Position numbers and translations under genes: made by a program. From contig VGOZ01000010.1 in NCBI GenBank assembly GCA_016875715.1, positions 1-54,135 on the forward strand: DNA of 54,135 bases, given 5' to 3'. Below the pieces are notes generated by a model, which saw only the letters and a list, made by a program, of their open reading frames with translations, ran no database searches and was not told the DNA's origin. The DNA is from Chloroflexota bacterium. GTDB lineage: Bacteria > Chloroflexota > UBA6077 > FW602-bin22. This document shows positions 1-7,863 of this stretch, in pieces (position 1 is the stretch's first letter; each line of letters begins with the position of its first letter).

Positions 1-57
1 GTGTCGGACCGCAGGCCGCCAGGCCGCCCCATCGTGGGTACCTGTGCCCCGCGCCGC

Positions 58-852
58 TCAGTCAGAGAGACGCGCGAACCGCATCCGCGCGGTGGGGTCG
101 CGCGGCGTGTACTCGTGCCAGCCGTGCTCAATCCGCCATGGCTCGGCCGCGCCGGGCTGCGCGGTCAGGATCGCGACCCCGGCGAGCCAGCGCGAGCCGA
201 CCACGATCCGTCTCCCCGCTCGGACCACCGGGATCGCCCGTCCGTGCGCGCCGCGCGTCTCGCACTGGATGGGATCGGGAGCGTGGCCGCAGAGGATGAT
301 CCCCGGATCGGCCATGCGGACGAGCATCTCTGCGGCGCGGATGTCGTCCGACCCCACGTTGTCGTTCCACGGCGACGCCGTCGGCCAGATGCTGTTGAAC
401 GGATTGCCGGGCATCCCGTGGCAGATGTAGACGCGGCCCGCGGCGCCGAGGTCGAGCGTCCTCTCCTCGGGCAGGTCCGCCAGCCAGGCGCGGTCATGTG
501 CCCGGATCGCGGCCTGCCCCGCGATGAGTCGTTCCTCCCAGAAGGCGATCCGGCCGGGGAGGTCCTCCTCACGAAAGAGCGGGTCGCGCCGCCGCAGGCG
601 CATCCACGCGGTGGTCGGCCACCTCGGCGTGCCGTAATCGAGCAGCCAGCGATCGTGGTTTCCCGGGATAGCGAATGCGCCGGAATCGCGCAGTCGGTCG
701 ATCGTCTCGGCCGGCGGATCGCGCGAGAGAGGAACTTCCAGGATGTCCCCCGCGTGGACGATGAGATCGGCGCCCTCGTCGCGGCAGACTTGCAGACCGA
801 CCTCGAGCGAGGCGGCGCACCCCTCAAAGTCCGAGATCAGCCCGATCCGCAC
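58..852 (-). CDS. Calcineurin-like metallophosphoesterase
   Basis: A 264-residue protein of the calcineurin-like phosphoesterase fold, which hydrolyses phosphomonoesters or diesters using two metal ions. The ligand motifs are visible in order: SDFEG at residues 7-11 (where the family has D-x-H, so the usual His is Glu), HAGD at 33-36, GNHDRW at 64-69, then ICHG and CGHAP in the C-terminal half. The frame is open further upstream, but the first motif-bearing strand begins at the GTG at 852, so I start there; the extra upstream residues are low-complexity and would overlap the promoter space. It is transcribed away from the epimerase gene. The substrate cannot be told from sequence; YfcE-like or Ser/Thr-phosphatase-like roles are both possible. 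Confidence 0.85.
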   Translation of the reverse strand: MRIGLISDFEGCAASLEVGLQVCRDEGADLIVHAGDILEVPLSRDPPAETIDRLRDSGAFAIPGNHDRWLLDYGTPRWPTTAWMRLRRRDPLFREEDLPGRIAFWEERLIAGQAAIRAHDRAWLADLPEERTLDLGAAGRVYICHGMPGNPFNSIWPTASPWNDNVGSDDIRAAEMLVRMADPGIILCGHAPDPIQCETRGAHGRAIPVVRAGRRIVVGSRWLAGVAILTAQPGAAEPWRIEHGWHEYTPRDPTARMRFARLSD

Positions 853-961
853 GCCGGTGAGTCTAAGTCGGCGCCATGCGCGAGGGCTGATGAGGCCGCA
901 GCTGCACCGGCTGCGTAAAATCGCGCCGCGCCGGACCGAGCAGGCGCCCGGGGGTGTCGGC

Positions 962-1909
962 ATGGCGATTCTGGTCACGGGTGGCTCGGGGTACATCGGG
1001 CGGTGGCTGGCGAACGAACTCGCCGAGGGCGGCGAGGATGTCATTGCCTACGACCTCCAGGCGCCGCCGAGCACCCCGCCGTTCCTACCCGCGCGGGCGA
1101 CGTTCGTTCGCGGCGACGTGACCGACCGCGCCGCGGCGATCGAGCAGGTTGCCGGCCGGGGGATCACCGCGATCGTCCACCTTGCCGGGATCGTCACGAT
1201 GGGATGCGAGCGGGACCCGGAACTCTGCATGCGTGTCAACCTGGGTGGGACGACGAATCTTCTCGAGGCGGCCCGCCTGGCGGGGGTGCCGCGATTCGTG
1301 TTCGCCAGCACGATCTCGGTGTACGGCCCGCACGTTTCCCAGCCGATGACGGAGGCGGCCACACCGGCCGAACCGCTCACCTGGTATGGCCAGTCGAAGA
1401 TCCTCGCCGAGCAATTGGGTCTGTACTATGAGCGGCGCTGGGGGCTCGACTTCCGCGCCGCGCGAATGGCCGCGATCGTTGGTCCTTCACGGGTCGCCGG
1501 CTCCGGATCGGCCACGATGTACACGTCGCTGATCCTCGAGCGCGCCGCACTGGGGGAGCCGTACGAGATCGACGTCGACCCCCGCGCCGGTACGCCCGTT
1601 CTCTACGCGCGCGATGCCGCCCGCGGCCTGGCCACTCTGGCCACCGCGCCCCGCGCGCCTCGCCGCATCTACCACTTGAGCACTGGCCTCGCCACCGCCG
1701 AGGGACTCGTCGCAATCGCGCGCACGCGGGTGCCGGATGCGCGCCTGAGCTTCCGCACCGATCCCGCGCTGGGGCTGGTCTCGGTCATCTCGCGGGAGTG
1801 GGACCTGAGCATCGCCGCGGCCCGAGAAGACCTGGGCTGGGCGCCCGCGTTCACGGTCGAATCCATGGCCGACGACCTGATGGCGATCGCGCGCGGCGAA
1901 CGCCACTGA
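962..1909 (+). CDS. NAD-dependent epimerase/dehydratase (extended SDR)
   Basis: A 315-residue extended short-chain dehydrogenase. The Rossmann nucleotide loop TGGSGYIG lies at residues 6-13, an acidic residue ends strand 2 (AYDL), and the catalytic pair YxxxK reads YGQSK near residues 142-146, preceded by the conserved Ser region TISVYG. Length and motifs fit nucleotide-sugar epimerases, reductases or dehydratases. The ATG at 962 sits 7 nt after a GGGGGTG-type ribosome site and starts directly with the dinucleotide fold, so it is preferred over in-frame upstream starts that overlap the divergent phosphoesterase. The gene stands alone; the 275 bases downstream contain nothing I can recognise. 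The exact sugar substrate is unknown. Confidence 0.87.
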   Translation: MAILVTGGSGYIGRWLANELAEGGEDVIAYDLQAPPSTPPFLPARATFVRGDVTDRAAAIEQVAGRGITAIVHLAGIVTMGCERDPELCMRVNLGGTTNLLEAARLAGVPRFVFASTISVYGPHVSQPMTEAATPAEPLTWYGQSKILAEQLGLYYERRWGLDFRAARMAAIVGPSRVAGSGSATMYTSLILERAALGEPYEIDVDPRAGTPVLYARDAARGLATLATAPRAPRRIYHLSTGLATAEGLVAIARTRVPDARLSFRTDPALGLVSVISREWDLSIAAAREDLGWAPAFTVESMADDLMAIARGERH

Positions 1910-2184
1910 GGCTGCGGACACAACGCAGTGACGTTGCGCACTTTTTGCGGCCGCCCTCGCTTTGCGGCCCGTCGACCTGCGCAGCGGTCCTAGTCTCGGA
2001 GCGCTGTGCGGAGCGATGGAGTTCGCACCGGACCTGCCGCTGTCGTCGATGACGCACGTCGTTCTGGCCTCGTCACCGGTGCCGCCTACCTGATGCTGGA
2101 GGGACGCGCCCGCTGAGCGAGTTTGCCGGTGGGCGAGCGAAGCCGACCGGCCATCGCGCCCCTCGTCTCAGCCCCGGTTGGCGA

Positions 2185-2487
2185 TCACGTGGGTCTCCGC
2201 TGCCGCAGAGCCCCGATTGTTGCCCAGAGGGACACCGCAAAGGGAACCGCGTACGTCAGGGCAACCTTCCAGAGGACACCGAACGTAACGGCGCCCGCGG
2301 CGATGTCTCCGCCGTGGTTGATCGCCGCCAGAAGCGTGCCGACCACCAGGGCCGTGCCGAGAGAGCGCCTCACGACGGCCGGATCCTGGAGCGCGCATCG
2401 CGAACAGATCGCTGCGCCATCCAGATGGAGGTGAGCTGTCCCACGGCGGGCGCAGATCGCGGACGTGGAAACGTCTGGATCAGTCAC
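2185..2487 (-). CDS. nrtS: NrtS-like nitrate/nitrite transport protein with N-terminal Cys/His ribbon
   Basis: A 100-residue protein. The C-terminal 60 residues match the pattern of the small NrtS membrane family: a basic lead (RRSLGTAL), a first membrane helix with the AINHGGD loop, then KVALTYAVPF and a second helix ending in basic residues. NrtS proteins have been linked to nitrate/nitrite uptake. The first 40 residues are unusual: they hold Cys-x-H/Cys spacing (CARRGTAHLHL then ICSRCA) like a small zinc ribbon, not part of the plain two-helix NrtS. It is flanked by non-coding DNA on both sides and runs in the same direction as the CRP-like gene downstream. The family call rests on pattern memory only. 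Confidence 0.65.
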   Translation of the reverse strand: MTDPDVSTSAICARRGTAHLHLDGAAICSRCALQDPAVVRRSLGTALVVGTLLAAINHGGDIAAGAVTFGVLWKVALTYAVPFAVSLWATIGALRQRRPT

Positions 2488-2645
2488 GAATCACGCAGAA
2501 CAGTGAGTAGCGGGATGCGGTTCAACGAGCCTGGGAATGAGGCGTGTCGCCCCGTCCACGACGATCTGTCGTGGGTTCGATCGCATTTCATCCACTACTG
2601 CCGTGGCTTGAACCCGCCCCGGGCGAGACGACGTTCATGTGCCAC

Positions 2646-3221
2646 CTACTCATCGAGGAGCGCCTCTAGCCTTTCGGGCCGGCGAATCTCTATCCGCTTG
2701 CGGGCGAGGTCGACCACTCCTTCGTCGTACAGCTGGTCCAGGATCTTCGTCACAGTCTCCCGATAGGCGCCCACCATGTCTCCCAGCGCCTGGTGCGTGG
2801 TGTCCTGAATGGGACCCTGACGCTCGCGTGCCAGACGGAGAAGTACAGACGCAAGGCGGACGCGAACACTCCGGTAGGCGAGGTCCTCGAGCCGTGCCTC
2901 GGCCGCCGCGAGGCGGCTCCCGCCGATCCCCAGCATGCGGAGCGTCACCTGCGGGCGGCTGACGATCAAGCGCTCGATATCGTGCTGGCTCATCACGCAG
3001 AGAGTGCAATCTTCGACCGCTTCGGCAAAGGCGTTGCGCATCCGCTCGCCCAGAAGGGGCATCTCGCCGAAAAAGGTGCCGGGCTCCAGCAGTGCGAGGT
3101 CAAGTCGCTTGCCGGAAGGCGCGATGCGGGAGAGCCGCACACCTCCCTGCTTCAGCAAGAAGAGTCCTTCGGCAGTGTCGTCCTGCCGATAGATGGTCTT
3201 GCCCTTCGCGACAGTGGTCAT
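2646..3221 (-). CDS. CRP/FNR-family regulator, N-terminally truncated
   Basis: A 191-residue transcription regulator of the CRP/FNR superfamily. The cyclic-nucleotide-binding jelly roll begins abruptly at KGKTIYRQDD and continues through GTFFGEMPLLG; the C-terminal winged helix contains the recognition-type segment GDMVGAYRETVTKIL and ends in EIRRPERL. Family members usually have about 30 more residues before the KGxTI strand. Here that stretch is absent and the sequence immediately upstream belongs to a broken ABC ATPase on the same strand, so a deletion seems to have fused the two loci at about 3222. The ATG at 3221 could still give a protein, but the domain would lack its first helix. No cysteines suited to an FNR iron-sulfur cluster occur in the remaining N-terminus. 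Confidence 0.7.
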   Translation of the reverse strand: MTTVAKGKTIYRQDDTAEGLFLLKQGGVRLSRIAPSGKRLDLALLEPGTFFGEMPLLGERMRNAFAEAVEDCTLCVMSQHDIERLIVSRPQVTLRMLGIGGSRLAAAEARLEDLAYRSVRVRLASVLLRLARERQGPIQDTTHQALGDMVGAYRETVTKILDQLYDEGVVDLARKRIEIRRPERLEALLDE

Positions 3222-3567
3222 ACGCGTTGTCGCGTTGAGACGCCCAGTGCTTCCATGGGGACCGCGACGTTCTCGACCGCGCTGAGTACCGATACGAGAT
3301 GGAACGGCTGAAAGACGAAGCCGAACGTCGTCAGGCGCAGGCGCGCACGCTCCGCGTCCGAGAGCGCGGTCAGGTTCGCGCCGTCGAGGCGCACGTCGGT
3401 CGATCGAGGCACCCGGCGATCTGGAGCAGCGTGCTTTTCCCGGACCCGGACGGACCGGCGATCGCCCCGAAGTCCCCCCGCGCGACGCGTAGATTCGCAC
3501 CGGTGAGCGCGCGGACGTGGAACTCGTCCATCGCGAATACGCGCGAGACATCCTCGAGTTCGAGCAT
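3219..3567 (-). pseudogene. LolD/MacB-type ABC ATPase, frameshifted and 3' truncated
   Basis: Remnant of an ABC-transporter ATPase of the FtsX-partner type. It begins with MLELEDVSRVF at the ATG at 3567, which overlaps the permease stop (TGATG), and reaches the Walker A motif GPSGSGKST and the family sequence GCLDRPT. The frame then breaks near 3405: the following segment (VRLDGANL, then the Q-loop region GFVFQPFHL and ENVAVPME) is in another frame. A loss of roughly ten bases in the loop after DRPT would explain this. Homology stops after EALGVSTRQR, before the signature motif, Walker B and H-loop, exactly where the CRP-like gene begins. It cannot make an active ATPase. The reading is direct from the sequence; the size of the lost piece (about 100 residues) is inferred from the family. 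Confidence 0.8.
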
Positions 3568-4781
3568 CAGCCCTCCCGCAGAACCTCGGCCGGTTCCACG
3601 CGAAGGGCCGCGCGCGCGGGCAAACGCGGCGATGAACCCGACCAGCGTGGCAATGGCGAAGACGTTGATCACCGAGCCGGCGTCGAATCGATAGAGCTTC
3701 TCCATACCGAGGGTCTGACCGATGATGCGATCCATCCAGTATCCGGCTGCCATGCTGAGGAGGAGTCCCGCGGCCGCCGACGTGAGGATCACGAAGATCG
3801 CGTCGCCGGCGATGAGACCAAGGATCGTCCGTCGCGAGACGCCGATCGCGCGCACCGTTCCCAGCTCGATGCGGCGCTCCGCGACCGAACGGCCAAGCAT
3901 GCTCGAAACGAGTAGTCCGGCCACTCCGAGCGAGGCGAACCCGATCAACTGCCAGACGATCATGCCCTGCGCCGTGTACTGATTGAAGACGTCGAGGACC
4001 GCCGCCCGCGAGTGAACCGCCACGCGATCGAGATCGGCACGTATGCGCCGTTCAGCGGCATTCGTCTCGATAGCGTCGACGAGGATGAGGTTCGCCTGAT
4101 TGGACACGCTTGTGAGGTCCTCTAGCGTCGACATCGGTGCGTAGAGAGAGCCATCACCGGCGAGCATGCCGCGCAGGTGGCCGATGCCCACCACGACAAG
4201 ATCGACCCCCTGCAGGCGCAGTGTCTGCCCAATCACGAAGTTCCGTGTCCGCGCGACTTTCTCGCCGACGACAATTTCACCGGGTCGACGCGCCCAGCGA
4301 CCTCCGCGGAGCGCGATCGCTCCGGGGATGGCCTCGGGTTCGCCTTCGAACCCGACCAGGGAGTAGCGCTCTGCGCGCGTCTCGGTGTGGGGACCCTCCG
4401 GCGACCGCAGCGCGCTGCCTGACCGCACGGCAACGGCGCGACGCACTTGCGGCATCTCGCGCAACGTGGAGAGGATGTGCCGCGCTTCCCGCATCGTGCC
4501 TGGCCCATCGCCCGGGAGCAACGGAACCACCACGCCTCCTTTCGCGACGACGTAGAGGTCGACTCGATTTCCGAAAAGGCGCCGGTGTAGAGGTACGTCG
4601 AACCTTTCACGATCGCCTGGATCACCATCACCACGGCGAGCGCGAGTGAGACCGCCGCCGCCATCGAGAGCAGAGATCGCCAGCGCCGCACGGCGCTCCG
4701 CACGACGAGCGGCTGGCCGAAGAGTCGGGATGGGGCACGCGCATGCGTCAGGTTCCCCAGCACGGGCCGCGCTGTCTCCAC
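3567..4781 (-). pseudogene. FtsX/MacB-like permease (second copy), frameshifted twice
   Basis: Permease subunit of a MacB/LolCE-type exporter, normally with a first membrane helix, a periplasmic domain and three C-terminal helices. The GTG at 4781 starts 5 bases after the stop of the preceding permease. The first helix (LLSMAAAVSLALAVVMVIQ) is readable, but near 4553 the frame is lost: the periplasmic part (LPGDGPG, then GEIVVGEKVA) continues in another frame. It aligns with the matching part of the upstream permease (LPGDSPG). The last helix ends with a second shift near 3622, where an expected LPARAALRVEPAEVLREG tail lies out of frame and ends in a TGA overlapping the ATPase ATG. The two permeases are ancient paralogs that would have formed a heterodimer with the ATPase. 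Confidence 0.8.
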
Positions 4782-4786
4782 GGTTC

Positions 4787-6042
4787 TCAGACCTCCCGCA
4801 GGGTATCCACGGGTACGAGGCGGGCGATGCGCCGGGCCGGCAGCACGCTGGCCAGCCGCCCCATCACGATCGCGAGCAGCAGGGCACCGCCAAAGAACAC
4901 GGGATCGGCGCGGTAGATCGCTGTCGAGGCGTCGAAGAAGTCGGCGTAGGCGTTGTTCGCGGCGGTGCCCATGAGATGCCCAAGCAGGATGCCGATCGGC
5001 GCGGCGACCGCCATGATGCACAGCGCCTCCACGACGACGAGCCCCACCAGCGTGCGCGTCGAAAGGCCCACGGCCCGCAGGACCGCGAGTTCGGCCTTCC
5101 GTTCGTCCACCGAACGGCCGAGCAGACTGCTCACGAAGACGCCGGCGACGATCACGGAGAGGGCGCTCACCCACCCCCACATGAACGTCACGTCGTGCTC
5201 GGCCAGTCTGGTCATCAGAGCACCGAACCCGAGCGGACGCAGACACCCACTCGATCGACCCGCGGCTCGATTTCCCGCGCCGTCCGCTCGGGTTCGGTGC
5301 TATCCACGAGGATGGAGGTCATCACGTTGCGGATCGGCGCGAGATCCGCCAGTGCGTCGTAGCTGATGAAGGTGAACCCCGGCCTGAACGATCCGAGTCC
5401 CACCCCGCGCACGCGGCCGATCCCCACCACCGTGAAGCGGCGTCCGCCCAGGATGATCGGGTCGCCGATCGACAGATGGAGATCCTTGACGAGTTCCGGC
5501 CCGACGACGATCTCGTTGTCGCGCCGGAACCATCTCCCGTGGGAGAGCAAGATCTGGTTGGGAATGCGCTCGGCGTCGTCTGTGACACCGACGACCGCTG
5601 CGAGAGGGGCCGGGATGTCACCCCGAGGACCCTCTACACCCCTCTCGAGTTGCCAGCTTGTGACGCCGACGGCCCCGCTTACGCCGGGCAGGTTCCGGAT
5701 CGTCGCGAGCGCGGCGCGGGCGTCGCCGATCTCCCCGGGCGAGTCGCCGGGGAGGAGTGGCAGAAACATGGCACCCCGCTCGATGACTGAAAGATCCGTT
5801 CCCGCGATCTCGCAGTCCTCGAGCATGAGCGAGAAGATCGCCCGCGACATCGCGATGAGGAGCATCGCCAGAGCCAGAGCCAGAGCCAGAGCGACGGAGA
5901 CGGCAATTGTGACCGCTATGAGCGAACGCGCCCGCCGCACCACGATTCGCAGTGCCAGAGGCAACGTGTGCAACCGACGCGGCCGCCGCGCCCGGCTCAA
6001 CGCTCCGGACGTGTCCCCGGCTTGAATAGCGCGAGTCGCCAT
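4787..6042 (-). pseudogene. FtsX/MacB-like permease (first copy), split by one frameshift
   Basis: First gene of the leftward exporter operon. The 5' part encodes a basic leader, a membrane helix with an unusual Leu-Ala repeat (ALALALALAM), and a periplasmic domain (LPGDSPG, NEIVVGPELV, VVGIGRVRG). The frame ends at a TGA at 5215-5217 that overlaps an ATG by one base (TGATG). From there the remaining three helices are encoded in the next frame (FMWGWVSALSVIVAGVFVSS through PARRIARLVPVDTLREV). Intact MacB/FtsX permeases carry both parts in one chain of about 410 residues, so a single-base indel near 5215-5240 is the simplest explanation. Translational coupling of two half-proteins through the TGATG overlap is possible but unusual for this family. 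Confidence 0.75.
5867..5890. repeat. Hexanucleotide tandem repeat, four copies of GCCAGA
   Basis: Four perfect copies of GCCAGA followed by a partial one. On the coding (minus) strand they lie inside the first membrane helix of the permease gene and encode the Leu-Ala repeat. Slipped-strand changes in a 6-base unit keep frame and would only change helix length. Confidence 0.85.
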
Positions 6043-6295
6043 GGGTCAACGCGCCCCGTGGGCCAGACAGACGCCACCTCGCTCAGTCGGTGCCGCGTGG
6101 TTGCTGCCGCCGGAATGATCCTACCGCACGTCGGAGCGGGGCAGCCGCATGCGAAGATCGTTGGGCGGCGGGCCGTACACTTGAGCGATCGATGCGCGTG
6201 CTCCCACTCGCGGTCATTCTCCTTCCTTTCGATCTCGGGTCGTCCGGCGATCGTGTGACGGAGCAGGCGGCAGCGCGCGCACGCGCATCGCCTTC

Positions 6296-7075
6296 ATGGC
6301 CAATGGCGGCGGCCGAGACCCTCCCGTGTACGAACGACCGAGCATGCGCTCGTTCCCCATCGGCTACTGGCCCGAGGGGACGCGGGTGGTGCTGATCGGC
6401 TCGCACATTCGCGCCGACGGCCGACCGTGGGTGCGCATTCGCGGCCCACGCCAGTTTGAGGCCCGGGCGCTAGGCCGGTTCCTCAGTCCGGTCGCGCCGC
6501 GCGACGTGGTCGATCAGGGCTTCGTCCGGCGGGTGACCTACGTCGCGGCGGAGCAGTGGCCGGGCGCGATCGAGGTGTGCGCCAACCCGCTCGGCGGGCC
6601 CGAGGAGATCAGCGCCAGCCTGCTGTTCTATGCCATCGACCGCGCCGCGATTTTCTGGTCCTCCGCGGTTCCGACCGCGGTCAATCTCAGTTTCACCGGC
6701 CAGTGCGCATCCGATCCAGACGATCACGCCGATGGACAGAACAGCATCGGCTGGGGCGCGCCGATATCGCCGGATGGCGGGGCGCTTCTTGGGATGACGG
6801 TGCATCGGGCCCGCGGCGGCTTGTTCCAGGAGGCGGATGTTCTCATCAGCCGAGACCTTCTCACGGGTGAGACCGCGTGCACGCCGGCGAAGAGGCGCCG
6901 CAAGGCCTGGAACTGCATGGCCGATGTTCTCGTGCACGAACTCGGCCACGTGGTCGGCCTCACCCACGCGCCGGATGTGTCCGACTCCGTCATGCGAACG
7001 GGTATCGCCTGCGAGCGCACGAGCCGTCTGCCGGATATCGATCTCCGGAACCTGCTCCTCCTCGCCGGTCCCTGA
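6296..7075 (+). CDS. Matrixin-like zinc metalloprotease, probably secreted
   Basis: A 259-residue protein with the metzincin zinc signature HELGHVVGLTH at about residues 218-228, followed by PDVSDSVM, which supplies the Met-turn methionine. This is the pattern of matrixin-type peptidases. The first 60 residues (VYERPSMRSFPIGYWPEG, then GRPWVRIR) resemble a bacterial SH3-like repeat. Four cysteines in the catalytic part fit an exported, disulfide-bonded protein. No signal peptide is in frame: a hydrophobic leader starting MRVLPLAVILLPF at the ATG at 6192 lies upstream in another frame. Either a 5' frameshift has uncoupled the leader or the true start differs. The gene is followed after 5 bases by a small winged-helix-like gene. 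Confidence 0.75.
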   Translation: MANGGGRDPPVYERPSMRSFPIGYWPEGTRVVLIGSHIRADGRPWVRIRGPRQFEARALGRFLSPVAPRDVVDQGFVRRVTYVAAEQWPGAIEVCANPLGGPEEISASLLFYAIDRAAIFWSSAVPTAVNLSFTGQCASDPDDHADGQNSIGWGAPISPDGGALLGMTVHRARGGLFQEADVLISRDLLTGETACTPAKRRRKAWNCMADVLVHELGHVVGLTHAPDVSDSVMRTGIACERTSRLPDIDLRNLLLLAGP

Positions 7076-7080
7076 CAGAG

Positions 7081-7347
7081 ATGCCCACGATCCGGGGCAT
7101 CGACGACTACGGCTACTGCGTGCTCGAAATCTTGCGCGACCGGCGGGGTCGGGTCACGCGCGAGGATCTCTACCGCGAGTTCGATCGGCGGTACCGTTCC
7201 AGTGTCGCGTCCGAAGACCTACGGGGTGCTCATCGCGATGGCGGAGGACCGCCGCGCTGGCAGCGGAACATCGATCTGGCCGCCACGCGACTGGTCGCCA
7301 ATCGGAAGGCGTACGCGCCCGACCCGGATGCGTTCGAGATCGTCTGA
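7081..7347 (+). CDS. Small winged-helix-like protein (Mrr N-terminal-like)
   Basis: An 88-residue protein beginning at the ATG at 7081, five bases after the protease gene. The layout is a helical start (DYGYCVLEILRDRRGRVTRE), a second helix (LYREFDRRY) and a stretch PPRWQRNIDLAATRLVANRK that recalls the W-x-N-x(2)-x-A pattern of the winged-helix domain found at the N-terminus of Mrr-type proteins. No catalytic domain follows. The name is a weak pattern match. It could be a small DNA-binding regulator translated together with the protease. Confidence 0.45.
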   Translation: MPTIRGIDDYGYCVLEILRDRRGRVTREDLYREFDRRYRSSVASEDLRGAHRDGGGPPRWQRNIDLAATRLVANRKAYAPDPDAFEIV

Positions 7348-7384
7348 GCGATCGTAAGGCGGAACCGCCGCCGACCCGAGCGGG

Positions 7385-7561
7385 TTAGCGGCGGACGCTG
7401 CGCTCGGTCGGCAGGACGAGCAGCGACAAGATGGCGGCGGCGAGCGCGATATTCGCGGGCGTGAACATACCGCTCGCACTCGATCCGCCTGAAATGAAAG
7501 CGAGCACGCCGATGAGCAGCATCGCCACGCTGGCCAGAAACCACAATGGGGTTGCCTCCAC
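7385..7561 (-). CDS. Small two-helix membrane protein
   Basis: A 58-residue reading frame starting at the GTG at 7561. It encodes two clear hydrophobic helices (LWFLASVAMLLIGVLAF and ANIALAAAILSLLVL) separated by a Gly/Ser loop and ending with a basic tail. The other frames of this stretch are Arg-rich and shadow-like, which supports this frame. There is an in-frame stop upstream and no ATG, and the ribosome site is weak. Its function is unknown. It lies head-to-head with hppA, about 300 bases away; those bases contain the hppA leader and nothing else recognised. Confidence 0.5.
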   Translation of the reverse strand: MEATPLWFLASVAMLLIGVLAFISGGSSASGMFTPANIALAAAILSLLVLPTERSVRR

Positions 7562-7863
7562 CTCGCGCGGCGGGACGCCTCGGTGGGCGTCGATCTCACG
7601 CGACCTGACGGGAGGACGGTACGATGCCGATCGTTAGATCGATCCGGCGCGGCCACGATCGGTAGTTAAAGCGATGTAAGAGCGGACCGACCTGGATGCA
7701 CCGACGGCCGCGCGTGATAGAGTTGCTGGCCAATCCGAACGGTCGCCGGCGCACCTCCGTGCGGTCCAGCCGGTCAGCGGCATCGATAGCGCTCCTTCTG
7801 GAGTGTCGGGCCGCGTTGGCTCGTCCCCAAATCACGCGGTCTACAGAGAGGGAAGAACTGGCA

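Noticed and set aside
1910-2184. Coding sequence after the epimerase gene
   Set aside because: Short pieces look protein-like but switch frame and lack starts or motifs; treated as intergenic.
2565-2645. Possible tRNA-like sequence around a GGTTCGA stretch
   Set aside because: No acceptor stem, anticodon arm or D-arm can be built around it.
5867-5890. Tandem repeat as part of a CRISPR array
   Set aside because: Unit is only six bases, there are no spacers, and it encodes part of a membrane helix.
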